Source of the DNA: an uncultured Bacteroidota bacterium
Lineage (GTDB): Bacteria; Bacteroidota; Bacteroidia; Flavobacteriales; Schleiferiaceae
Length of the DNA: 64,000 nucleotides
Direction: 5' to 3'
Assembly (NCBI GenBank): GCA_913057235.1
Contig: CAJXNI010000011.1
Location: 31,655 to 95,654 of the forward strand
The notes under the pieces are model-generated. The model ran no database searches. It saw nothing but the letters and a program-made list of their open reading frames with translations, and was not told the DNA's origin. Below, in pieces: positions 17,674 to 26,196 of the stretch. Position 1 is the first letter of the stretch, and every line of letters begins with the position of its first letter. Made by a program: the position numbers and the translations under genes.

Positions 17674-18128
17674 TTACCGGGCGTTTTCGATAAGCCTTTT
17701 GAGATTAAGCCCCTCTTCTTTCATGTGTTGTTGTACGGCTGCAAATTCTTGGCGGTGGCCCCATTTTCCTAAGGGGCCTATACCCCGTAGAAATACCTGG
17801 GCGGTAAAAAGACAATTGTTTTCTGCGACTGTAGGTGTGAAAGTAAAGGTCATTTTAGGAATAAACCAACGGTAGAACCAATTCACCATGGTAAATTCAA
17901 TGTAGCGGTGGGGCTTAATTTTGGTAAAGCGGGTTTCTTTTTTCAGTAATTGTCCGCCATTTTCTTCTTCAAAATAAAACACGTTACCCACAGCCAAGCC
18001 TTTTCTGTGCCGCCATTCAAAAGCCTTATGCTCTTGATGTCAATTGAGGTAGTTGGTCTCCATGTTTTCACAAAAGGCATACACCGTGGGGCAACTGGCT
18101 TTAATTAAAATGGCGTCTCAAATTTCAT
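17674..18128 (-). pseudogene. SRPBCC (polyketide cyclase/START-like) protein, broken
   Basis: The minus-strand frame from 17997 to the TAA at 17674 gives only the last two thirds of an SRPBCC domain. Upstream the same frame continues, interrupted by TGA at 18040-18042, which lies where the family has Trp (NYLN-stop-HQEHKAFEW). Further up the frame reads ILIKASCPTVYAFCENME, the normal N-terminal strand. An ATG at 18128 followed by KFETPF fits the true start if one base was lost or gained near 18110. One nonsense change (TGG to TGA) and one frameshift therefore explain the break. A shortened protein starting at 17997 cannot be excluded. Confidence 0.65.
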
Positions 18129-18135
18129 CAGTATT

Positions 18136-18450
18136 TTATTGTAGAAAGAAAAAGAAGGCCAGCCCTAGTAAAGCTTCAGCGCGGGCATCGCTGCCTTTAA
18201 CTTGCAATAACATTTGCCCTTGTGGGTTCACTATTTGGCCGTGCTTTAGCGTACCTAGCTTTTGGCATTGATAATTGAAGAGCTCGCCTTGCTGCACATA
18301 GCACAGTTTCTGTTCTTGCATATTGTAGAGGGCATTTTCCTTGGTGTATCCCAGGCGCTGGCCCGCGCTGTTTAGCACTTGCTCATCTTGCAATACCAAC
18401 AGGGTTTGTTTTTGCTTATTTAAAAGTTCCGATTGATTGGTTTGTTTCAT
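18136..18450 (-). CDS. small hypothetical protein with short beta-type repeats
   Basis: The 104-residue protein is rich in Gln and Leu and contains repeated short units such as NSAGQRLGY, YQCQKLGTL and NPQGQMLLQ, each with a Gly-Gln turn. These suggest a small beta-repeat fold like the beta-flower families common in Bacteroidota, but I cannot assign it. The C-terminus is hydrophobic (LLGLAFFFFLQ), possibly a membrane tail. There is no signal peptide. It ends 8 bp before the start region of the broken SRPBCC gene. Confidence 0.6.
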   Translation of the reverse strand: MKQTNQSELLNKQKQTLLVLQDEQVLNSAGQRLGYTKENALYNMQEQKLCYVQQGELFNYQCQKLGTLKHGQIVNPQGQMLLQVKGSDARAEALLGLAFFFFLQ

Positions 18451-18545
18451 CGCAACTTTAGCTGGTTCGTTTAAGAAAGCTGTTTTTTACCCTTTAAAAA
18501 TAAAGAATTTAGTTTTCCCATTGGTCAGCAAGCGCTGAGGTGGTT

Positions 18546-18842
18546 TTAGGTAATCTTGTGCTGCTTTTCATGACATGAGCGGCAAATGGAGACCAGCCAA
18601 TTAATGGGTTCTTTGCCAATTTTTCTTTTGGCGTAGCGCTTGTGATGTACCTGGGTGGCTTTAGCACCGCAGTACACACATTTCCAGTTATCGCGTTTAA
18701 GCACAACATAGCGCTTACGCTGCCAGGCATCTGATTTCAAATAGACTTCGCGGTACCATTTCCTTCTTCGTTTGCGCTTCACATGGAACAACCAACGTCT
18801 CGTTAGCCCCAAAACTAAGCTGACCAGCAAAATGAGAATCAA
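18546..18842 (-). CDS. small HNH endonuclease with N-terminal membrane segment
   Basis: The 98-residue protein starts with a hydrophobic stretch (MILILLVSLVLGL) followed by a very basic linker (HVKRKRRRKWYREVYL). The rest is an HNH domain: WKCVYCGA as the first zinc pair, QVHHKRYAK with the catalytic His, and CRSCHEKQH as the second pair. HNH nucleases cut or nick DNA. The membrane anchor is unusual and might place the nuclease at the envelope. It follows otsAB on the same strand. Confidence 0.8.
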   Translation of the reverse strand: MILILLVSLVLGLTRRWLFHVKRKRRRKWYREVYLKSDAWQRKRYVVLKRDNWKCVYCGAKATQVHHKRYAKRKIGKEPINWLVSICRSCHEKQHKIT

Positions 18843-18857
18843 GGACTTCAGTTCCCT

Positions 18858-21038
18858 TCACAAATCTTGCAGGCTCTTAAGCAGATTGCGCACCGCCTGG
18901 TAATCCTCTACCGAGTAGCGGGCGCGGCTGGCGCCTTTTCCAACCTTTAGGGTGTAGGCTGTTTCAGGCAGGCTGGCAAAAGTGTCTTCATCAGTGCGGT
19001 CATCACCTAAGGCCAGGGTAAAATCAGGTTCTAGTTTCTGGTGTAATTTCTGGGCAATGGTGCCTTTGTTTACGGCATTGGGTTTTACTTCTACCACGTG
19101 GTTGCCGTGCAGTACCTGTAGCCTTTGTTGCTCCATAAAGTGCTTGAGGTGGCTGTTAAGCTCGGCACTACGCAACTCTCCTAAACCTTTTTCCACTTTG
19201 CGGTAGTGCCATACCAGCGCATGACGCTTCTCTTCTAAAAAGGACCCCGGGGTACGGTCTACGTAAAAATTAATGATTTTTCGAGCCTCTTCTTTCCACT
19301 CAGGCTGCACCAGCTCCGGGTTTAGTTGCCAGTCGGCATCTTTTTCTTTGGTCCAAATACCGTGTTCGGCCACCAGTTTTACTGGTAAGTGCGCCAGCCA
19401 TTCGCCAAGGGTATCTGCCTTGCGGCCACTAATGATTACCAAGTGATTTTTAGGGTCATTACCCAGCTCCTGCAAAAGGCTATTTAATTCCTCATCGGGC
19501 TTGCAGGCTAAAGGGTCAATGTGAAAAGGCACCAGCGTACCGTCATAATCTAGCAATAATAGCCTAGTGGCACTTTTCTGGTATTCTTTTAAAAGTTGTG
19601 CTTGCCGCGATGGTGCAAGCTGCAGTGTATCAAGGCGGTGTTGTTTGCTTTTCACCCATTGCAGGTTGCCAATAAAGAGTTCTACCCAATTAAAAATGGT
19701 GTACTTCTGCAAACTTTGCTGCATCACTTCAATATGCTGGCGCTGCTCTTCTTTAGGCATGGTGAGGGCCTTTTTAAGGGTATCGGCCATAGCCTGTAAA
19801 TCATTAGGGTTAACCAACAAAGCGTCTGATAGCTCTTTGGCTGAACCTGCCATTTCACTTAAAACCAACACCCCGGTTTTATGCGGCCGCGAGGCAATGT
19901 ATTCCTTGCAAACCAGATTCATACCATCCCGCAAAGGGGTAATCATAGCTACGTCACTCAAGCGGTAAAAAGCCGACAGGGCCGGTAGGGGGTAGCTGCG
20001 GTAGAAATAGTGAATGGGGGTCCAGCTAATGCGTCCGTATTTAGAGTTTATTTGGCCTACCAATTGGTCTACTTCCTCTTTTAGTTCTTGATAACTGGGC
20101 ACGGCATCGCGCGAGGGAACCACTATCAGCAGTAGTGATACTTTTTCTTGGTACTGCGGGTTTTGTTCTAAAAACAGGTCAAAAGCTTGCAAGCGCTTGG
20201 GAATACCTTTGGAGTAATCGAGGCGATCTACCGATAGAACCACCTGTGTGGCGCCAAAGCTTTTACGGTACCGCTCCATCCGTTCTTCGGTTGGAGAACT
20301 TACTGCGTTTTGCGCAAACTTTTCATAGTCAATACCCATGGGCAGTGAGTCCGCCACTACTAAACGGTCTTCCAACTGAATCTCATTGCGGTTGTAATCA
20401 TAGCCCGCTAAACGGTGTACCGAACTAAGAAAGTGGCGCATATCATCATAGGTATGAAAACCCACATAATCAGCGCCTAGCATGCCATCTAGCAGCGCCC
20501 TGCGCCAGGGGAGCATTCTAAAAACCTCGTAAGAAGGGAAGGGGATGTGCTGAAAAAAACCAATGGTGATATCAGGTTGCGCCTGGCGTAGCATGCGGGG
20601 AACCAGCAAAAGTTGATAATCATGCACCCACACAATGTCGCCTGGCTCTAGGCTTTCTAAAATACGGTTGGCAAATTTTCGGTTAGCGGCTTCATAGGCC
20701 CGCCACATTTCCTCGCTGTAGCGGATGTACTGCACAAAATAATGAAAGGCGGGCCAAAGGGTTTGGTTACTAAAACCCAGGTAGTACTCATCCACTTCCT
20801 GCGGAGTGAGAAATACGGGTTTCATGCTTTCCCGGGCTAAGCCAGCCGTAATTTCCCCTTTTACCGAATCTTCCTCAAAGGCTGCTCCGGGCCAGCCAAT
20901 CCAAATGTTGTTGCCCTCTTTGTAAATGCTGCCCAGGCCGGTGGCCAAACCGCCTTCACTGGCCTTAAAACGGTAGCCTTCCTGATTTCGCTCAATTCTA
21001 ACCGGTAGGCGGTTAGAAACAATGATGGTTTTTCCCAT
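18858..21038 (-). CDS. otsAB: fused trehalose-6-phosphate synthase/phosphatase
   Basis: The 726-residue protein has an N-terminal GT20 synthase domain (residues 1 to about 465) with IWIGWPG, VWVHDYQLLLVPRML, GFFQHIPFPSYEVFR and VDRLDYSKGIPKRLQ. A C-terminal HAD phosphatase domain follows (about 490-726) with LLLDYDGTLVPF, VIISGRKADTL and LALGDDRTDED. It would make trehalose from UDP-glucose and glucose-6-phosphate in one polypeptide. The fusion is common in Bacteroidota. A GH15 enzyme at 13257 may act on the same sugar. Confidence 0.95.
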   Translation of the reverse strand: MGKTIIVSNRLPVRIERNQEGYRFKASEGGLATGLGSIYKEGNNIWIGWPGAAFEEDSVKGEITAGLARESMKPVFLTPQEVDEYYLGFSNQTLWPAFHYFVQYIRYSEEMWRAYEAANRKFANRILESLEPGDIVWVHDYQLLLVPRMLRQAQPDITIGFFQHIPFPSYEVFRMLPWRRALLDGMLGADYVGFHTYDDMRHFLSSVHRLAGYDYNRNEIQLEDRLVVADSLPMGIDYEKFAQNAVSSPTEERMERYRKSFGATQVVLSVDRLDYSKGIPKRLQAFDLFLEQNPQYQEKVSLLLIVVPSRDAVPSYQELKEEVDQLVGQINSKYGRISWTPIHYFYRSYPLPALSAFYRLSDVAMITPLRDGMNLVCKEYIASRPHKTGVLVLSEMAGSAKELSDALLVNPNDLQAMADTLKKALTMPKEEQRQHIEVMQQSLQKYTIFNWVELFIGNLQWVKSKQHRLDTLQLAPSRQAQLLKEYQKSATRLLLLDYDGTLVPFHIDPLACKPDEELNSLLQELGNDPKNHLVIISGRKADTLGEWLAHLPVKLVAEHGIWTKEKDADWQLNPELVQPEWKEEARKIINFYVDRTPGSFLEEKRHALVWHYRKVEKGLGELRSAELNSHLKHFMEQQRLQVLHGNHVVEVKPNAVNKGTIAQKLHQKLEPDFTLALGDDRTDEDTFASLPETAYTLKVGKGASRARYSVEDYQAVRNLLKSLQDL

Positions 21039-21133
21039 TTCCTTTTTTATCTATCTCAATAATAAGAAATTAAGGAGGGAAAGCCTTTCCCCAGAGCCGT
21101 TAAAATTAGATTAAGCTCTAAGTCAAATTGCGA

Positions 21134-21664
21134 CTAGCTAAACTTGGTTTTATAATCGGCTATAGCCTGATTAATTACTTCATGGGCGGTAACATGGTCT
21201 TGGAAATCTTCTACTACCACTTCTTTGTTTTCTAATTTTTTATAGTCTTCAAAAAAGCTACGCAGCTCCCGTAGAGAGTGTTCCGGCAGCTCATTAATGT
21301 GGTTAAAATGATTCACGCTCATGTCATTGGCGGCCACGGCAATAATTTTGTCGTCCATCTCACCCCCGTCCATCATGCGCATAACACCTAACACCTTGGC
21401 TTCCACCAGGCACATGGGTACAATTTCAATTTGGGAAAGCACCAGAATATCCAGGGGGTCGCCATCATCGCAATAAGTTTGCGGAATAAAACCGTAATTG
21501 GCGGGGTAGTTTATGGAAGAGTAGAGCACACGGTCTAGAATAAGCATGCCCGATTCTTTGTCGAGCTCATATTTAGCACGGCAGTTTTTAGGAATTTCAA
21601 TAATGCCACGTACCGTTTCCGGGGCATTTTCACCTATGGATACACTGTGCCAGGGATTAGTCAT
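21134..21664 (-). CDS. ppa: family I inorganic pyrophosphatase
   Basis: The 176-residue protein matches the soluble family I enzyme. It has [42 protein letters not shown] with the metal-binding Asp cluster, and the later Asp in [11 protein letters not shown]. It hydrolyses PPi and pulls biosynthetic reactions forward. It is on the same strand as otsAB but 95 bp away, so operon membership is uncertain. Confidence 0.95.
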   Translation of the reverse strand: MTNPWHSVSIGENAPETVRGIIEIPKNCRAKYELDKESGMLILDRVLYSSINYPANYGFIPQTYCDDGDPLDILVLSQIEIVPMCLVEAKVLGVMRMMDGGEMDDKIIAVAANDMSVNHFNHINELPEHSLRELRSFFEDYKKLENKEVVVEDFQDHVTAHEVINQAIADYKTKFS

Positions 21665-21756
21665 TTTGGGTGTTTTATTTAGACCTGCAAACTTAGCCTC
21701 TCACTGCTTAAAAACGGGAAAGCTTGCTGGTTTTTTTAGGGCAAACCACCAATGTT

Positions 21757-21764
21757 TAAATTTG
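21757..21764 (+). promoter_or_regulatory. possible Bacteroidota -7 promoter element
   Basis: TAAATTTG matches the TAnnTTTG -7 consensus of the Bacteroidota primary sigma factor. It lies about 110 bp before the DUF6909 gene. No convincing -33 TTTG at normal spacing was seen. Confidence 0.3.
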
Positions 21765-21873
21765 TGGTAATTCTGCCAGCCGCTAGGCTTGTACTTGTAT
21801 TTTAACTAAACTGACAAATTTCCTAAACCTTTAACCCCAGTTTGTAAGTTTATTTTAGCAATTCCTATTTTCT

Positions 21874-23544
21874 ATGTCGTATTCTAAAAAGAGATCCCGA
21901 GAGTCCAGAGCCGCCATAGAGCGCTTGTATATTACCATGCGTCAATTAATTATACGCGGTAGTTATAAACCCTCGGGTATTAGTGGCCAGGCGCTAAAGC
22001 AGGCCTTGTACAGCTTAAACCCAGAGATTTACGGAGCCATAAATGATCCTGAAAAAGTGGAATTAAACGGTTTGTTGTATGTGGCTGAACGCTTGCCCAA
22101 AGGCATAGAAGAATGTGCCATTTTAAAGCTTACCGCCAGAGAAGGATACGAGCAGGCAGGGCACGCTGCGGTAATGCCTTCTAAACGCAGGCGTAATTGC
22201 TACCGCATTGATGAAACCCGCATGTACGTTGAAATGAGCCGTGGCCGGTCTGATATCTACGACATTCTTACCCACCTCACTTTCTTATTTATAGAAGCCG
22301 ATAAAATTAAAAGACACGCCATGGACGCCAAGGGGCGGGTGACCAACAACTGGCGCTGCCTGGAAAAAACGGTTGAGGCTGAATCGGCTGGAGAGGCCAT
22401 AGACCCCAAAAAAGCTTTGGTATACCTCAGTAATGTTTTGGGTCGTACCATGGGCGAGACCCGCAGGGCCGTAGAACAATTTGAAAAAAGCAAAGGCACC
22501 AACAGCCTTTACCATTTTGTGTACTGGCTGGGCCAGATTTCCGTGAAAGAAAGTAGTGAAGGTCCCACGCGTGAAATTTTCTTCTCGGCCAAATTACGAG
22601 ACGTAATTGGTCACCACGTGTATGGAGAGGCCTGGGCCAATAATATTAAAAGCTTCTTGCACCAAAAAGGCTGGCTTGAGCGCCCACTGCACATCATTAG
22701 TGCCAATTTGCACAGCTTTAAAAATACCCTTTACGGTTTAGGGTCCTTGCCCGATGAGGCCTTTAGCAGTCTGGCAGACCTGGCGAAACAAACGGCTAAG
22801 AACCCTCAGTTGGAGCAAACAATTACGGAGTTTGCTTTGAAGAATGGTTTAACCACTATTCAAGACGTGAATGGCACCAATTTAGACGTGCAAATTATAG
22901 ACACAGAGGCGTTGGAAGACCTCCCTTTACCAAAGGGTCTTGTTTTAAAAACCCAGGAAAAGCCACTGTTGTTAGTGATGGATTATGCTTTTGGTGAGCA
23001 GGCCTTTGAGTGCATGGACGAGCTTCTTAAGCCTTTTGAACCTTCGGATGAAGAGTCCATTTCCATGCCCGTGCAGTCTGTTTCCGTAATGGGTAAAGCA
23101 GGTATTCTAGCTGGGAAAAAAGGCGATATAATGATCCCCACCGCTCATGTTTTTGAAGGTACGGCCGATAACTATCCTTTTTACAATGAGTTGAGACCAG
23201 CCCAGTTTAAAGATTTGGGATTGGGCATTTTTGAGGGTCCAATGATTACCGTGTTAGGCACTTCGCTCCAAAACCGCGATGTGCTCAATCATTTTTTAAG
23301 CAGTACCTGGCGGGCTGTGGGTATTGAAATGGAAGGCGCCCATTATCAAAAGGCTATTCAAAGTGCATCTCGCATCCGCAAAAGCGTGCCCGAAAATGTT
23401 TCATTACGCTATGCCTATTATGCTTCTGACAATCCTTTAGAGACCGGCAGCACGCTTTCATCGGGTAGTTTAGGAGCCGAGGGCATTGTACCTACCTACG
23501 CCATTACTCAGGAAATTTTGAAACAAATTTTTACAGACGCTTAG
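21874..23544 (+). CDS. DUF6909 family protein with nucleoside-phosphorylase-like C-terminal half
   Basis: The 556-residue protein is basic at its start (MSYSKKRSRESRAA) and has no signal peptide. Residues 1-330 are helical and unassigned. The last 190 residues carry features like the phosphorylase superfamily: VMGKAGILAGKKGDIMIPT, then GIEMEGAHYQKAI, which resembles the nucleoside-binding VEMEG motif. I recall this architecture as DUF6909, a conserved Bacteroidota family without known function. Its stop overlaps by 4 bp the convergent NrtR-like gene. A role in nucleoside or NAD-related metabolism is speculation. Confidence 0.65.
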   Translation: MSYSKKRSRESRAAIERLYITMRQLIIRGSYKPSGISGQALKQALYSLNPEIYGAINDPEKVELNGLLYVAERLPKGIEECAILKLTAREGYEQAGHAAVMPSKRRRNCYRIDETRMYVEMSRGRSDIYDILTHLTFLFIEADKIKRHAMDAKGRVTNNWRCLEKTVEAESAGEAIDPKKALVYLSNVLGRTMGETRRAVEQFEKSKGTNSLYHFVYWLGQISVKESSEGPTREIFFSAKLRDVIGHHVYGEAWANNIKSFLHQKGWLERPLHIISANLHSFKNTLYGLGSLPDEAFSSLADLAKQTAKNPQLEQTITEFALKNGLTTIQDVNGTNLDVQIIDTEALEDLPLPKGLVLKTQEKPLLLVMDYAFGEQAFECMDELLKPFEPSDEESISMPVQSVSVMGKAGILAGKKGDIMIPTAHVFEGTADNYPFYNELRPAQFKDLGLGIFEGPMITVLGTSLQNRDVLNHFLSSTWRAVGIEMEGAHYQKAIQSASRIRKSVPENVSLRYAYYASDNPLETGSTLSSGSLGAEGIVPTYAITQEILKQIFTDA

Positions 23545-24227
23545 AATTTAAAATCGTAGCCGCGTAAATTAAGCTTGTTGTACCGTTTTTCATTGAAAGA
23601 GTACAGGTGCGAGGGTTTATTGCTGCCGTCCATCTTTTCAGCTTTATGCTCATCTATGAGCAGCTTGCTGCGCATAAGTTTTTTATGAAAATTACGCTTA
23701 TCCAGTTTTTTGCCTAGCGTTTGCTCATAAAGCAAGTGAATTTGATTGAAAGAAAATTCCTTCGGCAAAAGCCTAAAACCTATAGGGCGGTGCTTTACTC
23801 TGCGTTTAAGGCGCTCTTGGGCAAAATCAAAAATCTGGTTGTGGTCATACACCAAATCAGGCATCTCTTTTGGGCGAATCCATTGGTAACCGGCTGCTGG
23901 CTTACGCTCCATAAGCTCATGCTTTATTAAGCTGTAATGGGCAATATTTACCACCCGGCCTTCTGGTTTTCGGTAGAGCTTAGAAAAGGCGTTGAGCTGC
24001 TCCAGGTAGTAATCACTCAAACCCAAGCTTTCCGTTAAAACTGCTGCAGCTGCGTCCTCTACAGATTGGTCGGGTTTAACCATGGTGGTGGGTAGCATAG
24101 GGGCACCTTTGTAAGGTTCCTGAGGCTTTTGCCCAATCAGCGTCAAGAGGTTTTCACCGTCAAAACCATATACCACCAAGCTGGTACTCAGGGCTACTTG
24201 AAAATAAGAAGAATCGTGTGTACTCAT
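23541..24227 (-). CDS. NrtR-like regulator: degenerate Nudix domain plus winged helix
   Basis: The 228-residue protein has a Nudix fold N-terminal domain (residues 1-150) followed by a winged-helix domain (about 155-228) with RPIGFRLLPKEFSFNQIHLLYE. The Nudix box is degenerate: the expected REUxEE positions read AVLTES, so catalytic metal binding is probably lost. This is the design of NrtR regulators, which sense ADP-ribose-type or sugar ligands. A perfect 7+7 palindrome sits directly before its ATG, consistent with autoregulation. It could instead be annotated simply as a NUDIX hydrolase. Confidence 0.8.
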   Translation of the reverse strand: MSTHDSSYFQVALSTSLVVYGFDGENLLTLIGQKPQEPYKGAPMLPTTMVKPDQSVEDAAAAVLTESLGLSDYYLEQLNAFSKLYRKPEGRVVNIAHYSLIKHELMERKPAAGYQWIRPKEMPDLVYDHNQIFDFAQERLKRRVKHRPIGFRLLPKEFSFNQIHLLYEQTLGKKLDKRNFHKKLMRSKLLIDEHKAEKMDGSNKPSHLYSFNEKRYNKLNLRGYDFKF

Positions 24228-24228
24228 A

Positions 24229-24245
24229 AGTGTAAATATTACACT
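24229..24245 (-). promoter_or_regulatory. palindromic operator at the NrtR-like regulator start
   Basis: AGTGTAA and TTACACT form a perfect 7-bp inverted repeat around a 3-bp ATA spacer. The site begins 1 bp before the regulator's ATG, so binding would block translation initiation or the promoter. Size and symmetry fit a dimeric winged-helix regulator. No other copy was noticed in the window. Confidence 0.55.
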
Positions 24246-24293
24246 AAGTTAATTAATTAAAGAAAAGGGCTGGTTTCAATTACTTTATAAAAC

Positions 24294-25109
24294 CTATACC
24301 GCTACGTTAAATTCCCGCAAGGCTTGATTGAGCGATGTTTTTTTATTCGTACTCTCTTTGCGCTCCCCAATAATAAGCGCGCAGGGTACATTGTATTCAC
24401 CCGCCTTAAATTTTTTAGGATAGCTGCCGGGTATCACTACGCTGCGAGGGGGTATATGCCCTTTAATTTCTTGGGGCTCATCACCGGTAACATCAATTAT
24501 TTTGGTGGAGGCGGTGAGCACTACATTCGCTCCCAGCACCGCTTCTTTTCCTACCCTAATGCCTTCTACCACTATGCAGCGTGAGCCAATAAAACAGTTG
24601 TCTTCAATTATTACCGGGCTGGCTTGGACGGGTTCTAAAACACCCCCAATTCCCACACCTCCGCTAAGGTGCACGTTTTTACCTATTTGCGCGCAACTGC
24701 CCACGGTAGCCCAGGTATCAACCATGCTGCCTTCGCCTACATAGGCACCAATATTTACATAGCTGGGCATTAGCACCACTCCGGCACTTATGTAAGCCCC
24801 GTAACGAGCTACAGCGTGCGGTACCACGCGTATACCGAGTTCTTGGTAATTGTTTTTTAAAGGAATTTTATCGTGAAATTCCAGTGGACCTGCTTCCAAA
24901 GCTTCCATTTTGCGGGTAGGGAAATAAAGAATCACCGCTTTTTTAACCCACTCATTTACCTGCCAGCCTTGGCTGGTGGGCTCTGCACAGCGCAGTTTTC
25001 CTTTGTCTATTTGTTCCAGCGTGTTTTCAATGGCTTGCAAATATTCGGGTTGCTTGAGCAATTCGCGGTTTTCCCAGGCCTCTTCAATCTTTTTAGCAAT
25101 GGTTTCCAT
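24294..25109 (-). CDS. dapD: 2,3,4,5-tetrahydropyridine-2,6-dicarboxylate N-succinyltransferase
   Basis: The 271-residue protein contains left-handed beta-helix hexapeptide repeats from about residue 105 to 225 (VVLMPSYVNIGAYVGEGSMV, VIIEDNCFIGSRCIVV). The DapD landmarks are there: KIPLKNNYQELGIRVVPHAVARYG and GGVGIGGVLEPVQASP. It transfers succinyl from succinyl-CoA in the succinylase branch of lysine and diaminopimelate synthesis. Its start region lies 43 bp from the divergent ruvX start. Confidence 0.96.
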   Translation of the reverse strand: METIAKKIEEAWENRELLKQPEYLQAIENTLEQIDKGKLRCAEPTSQGWQVNEWVKKAVILYFPTRKMEALEAGPLEFHDKIPLKNNYQELGIRVVPHAVARYGAYISAGVVLMPSYVNIGAYVGEGSMVDTWATVGSCAQIGKNVHLSGGVGIGGVLEPVQASPVIIEDNCFIGSRCIVVEGIRVGKEAVLGANVVLTASTKIIDVTGDEPQEIKGHIPPRSVVIPGSYPKKFKAGEYNVPCALIIGERKESTNKKTSLNQALREFNVAV

Positions 25110-25152
25110 AAAGCTTTTTTTCTCTCCTTATTTTAGCCGCAAAATAAAGGCT

Positions 25153-25569
25153 TTGGCGCAACTTATTGCCCTAGATATAGGTGAAAAACGTACGGGTATT
25201 GCAGAAACTGATGAACTGCAAATTATTGCCTCCCCTAAAGAAACGGTGCTTACCAAGCAGCTTTTAACCCACTTGCAAAACTGGCTTTCGCCCGAAAGGG
25301 TAGAAGCCTTTATTCTAGGGTACCCGCTAAACTTGCAAGGCCAAGCTACTGATAATACTCAGCGCGTATTGGATTGGAAAGCACGTCTAGAAAAGCACTT
25401 TAAACCAGTGCCAGTAGTTTTGCACGATGAGCGCTTTACCAGTAAAATGGCCGCTCTATCGCTGGTGAAAAGTGGGGTGAAGAAAAAGAAGCGGCAGCAA
25501 AAAGGCGCTTTAGACGCGGTGAGTGCAGCTCTGATTTTAGAAGACTATCTTAAAGCAAAAGGTCTTTAA
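25153..25569 (+). CDS. ruvX: Holliday junction resolvase-like protein RuvX (YqgF)
   Basis: I chose the TTG at 25153, which gives 138 residues, the usual RuvX length; the frame is open further upstream but that part overlaps dapD. The RNase H-like signatures are present: LIALDIGEKRTGIA at the N-terminus, ILGYPLNLQG, and VVLHDERFTSKMA. RuvX is linked to 16S rRNA 5' processing and to Holliday junction resolution. It leads a run with def, a lipoprotein, DUF5606 and mazG. Confidence 0.9.
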   Translation: MAQLIALDIGEKRTGIAETDELQIIASPKETVLTKQLLTHLQNWLSPERVEAFILGYPLNLQGQATDNTQRVLDWKARLEKHFKPVPVVLHDERFTSKMAALSLVKSGVKKKKRQQKGALDAVSAALILEDYLKAKGL

Positions 25570-25623
25570 CGCACTTTTTTATTAGACCATGGTTACTGTA
25601 CCTTTGCCAAAAGAATTTTTTGA

Positions 25624-26196
25624 ATGATTTACCCTATTGTTGCCTACGGAGATCCCGTTTTACGTGAAAAATGTAAGCCGGTTGAAAACAGCGAGGAACT
25701 GCAAGCGATAATTGAAAATATGTGGGAAACCATGCAGGCAGCGCATGGAGTTGGCTTGGCGGCCCCTCAGATAGGCAAGGCTATTAGGGTTTTTGTGGTA
25801 GACACCAGCGGTTTTGTAGAGGAAGGTGAGCAAGACCCAGAAGGGCTAGGTGATTTTAGGCAGGTGTTTATCAATGCGCAAATTGAAGATTCTTCTGAAG
25901 AAGAGTTTGCCTTTAATGAAGGTTGCTTAAGCATACCGGAGGTGCGCGGAGATGTGGATCGTCCAGAGGAAATTACCATCCGATACCGCGATGCCGAATG
26001 GAATGAGCATGTAGAAACCTTTAACGGTTTAAAGGGGCGCGTTATTCAGCATGAGTACGATCATATTGAGGGTAAGCTTTTCACAGATTACCTCAGTCCG
26101 CTGCGCAAAAACATGTTGAAAAAACGCTTAGGCAATATTTCAGCCGGAAAAATTAACGTAGGCTACCGCATGCGTTTTCCAAAAGCAAAGCGATGA
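25624..26196 (+). CDS. def: peptide deformylase
   Basis: The 190-residue protein has the three deformylase motifs in order: HGVGLAAPQIG, EGCLSIPEV and QHEYDHIEGKLF. Cys in motif 2 and the two His in motif 3 bind the metal, with Glu as the base. It removes the formyl group from new proteins. It overlaps the next gene by 4 bp. Confidence 0.97.
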   Translation: MIYPIVAYGDPVLREKCKPVENSEELQAIIENMWETMQAAHGVGLAAPQIGKAIRVFVVDTSGFVEEGEQDPEGLGDFRQVFINAQIEDSSEEEFAFNEGCLSIPEVRGDVDRPEEITIRYRDAEWNEHVETFNGLKGRVIQHEYDHIEGKLFTDYLSPLRKNMLKKRLGNISAGKINVGYRMRFPKAKR

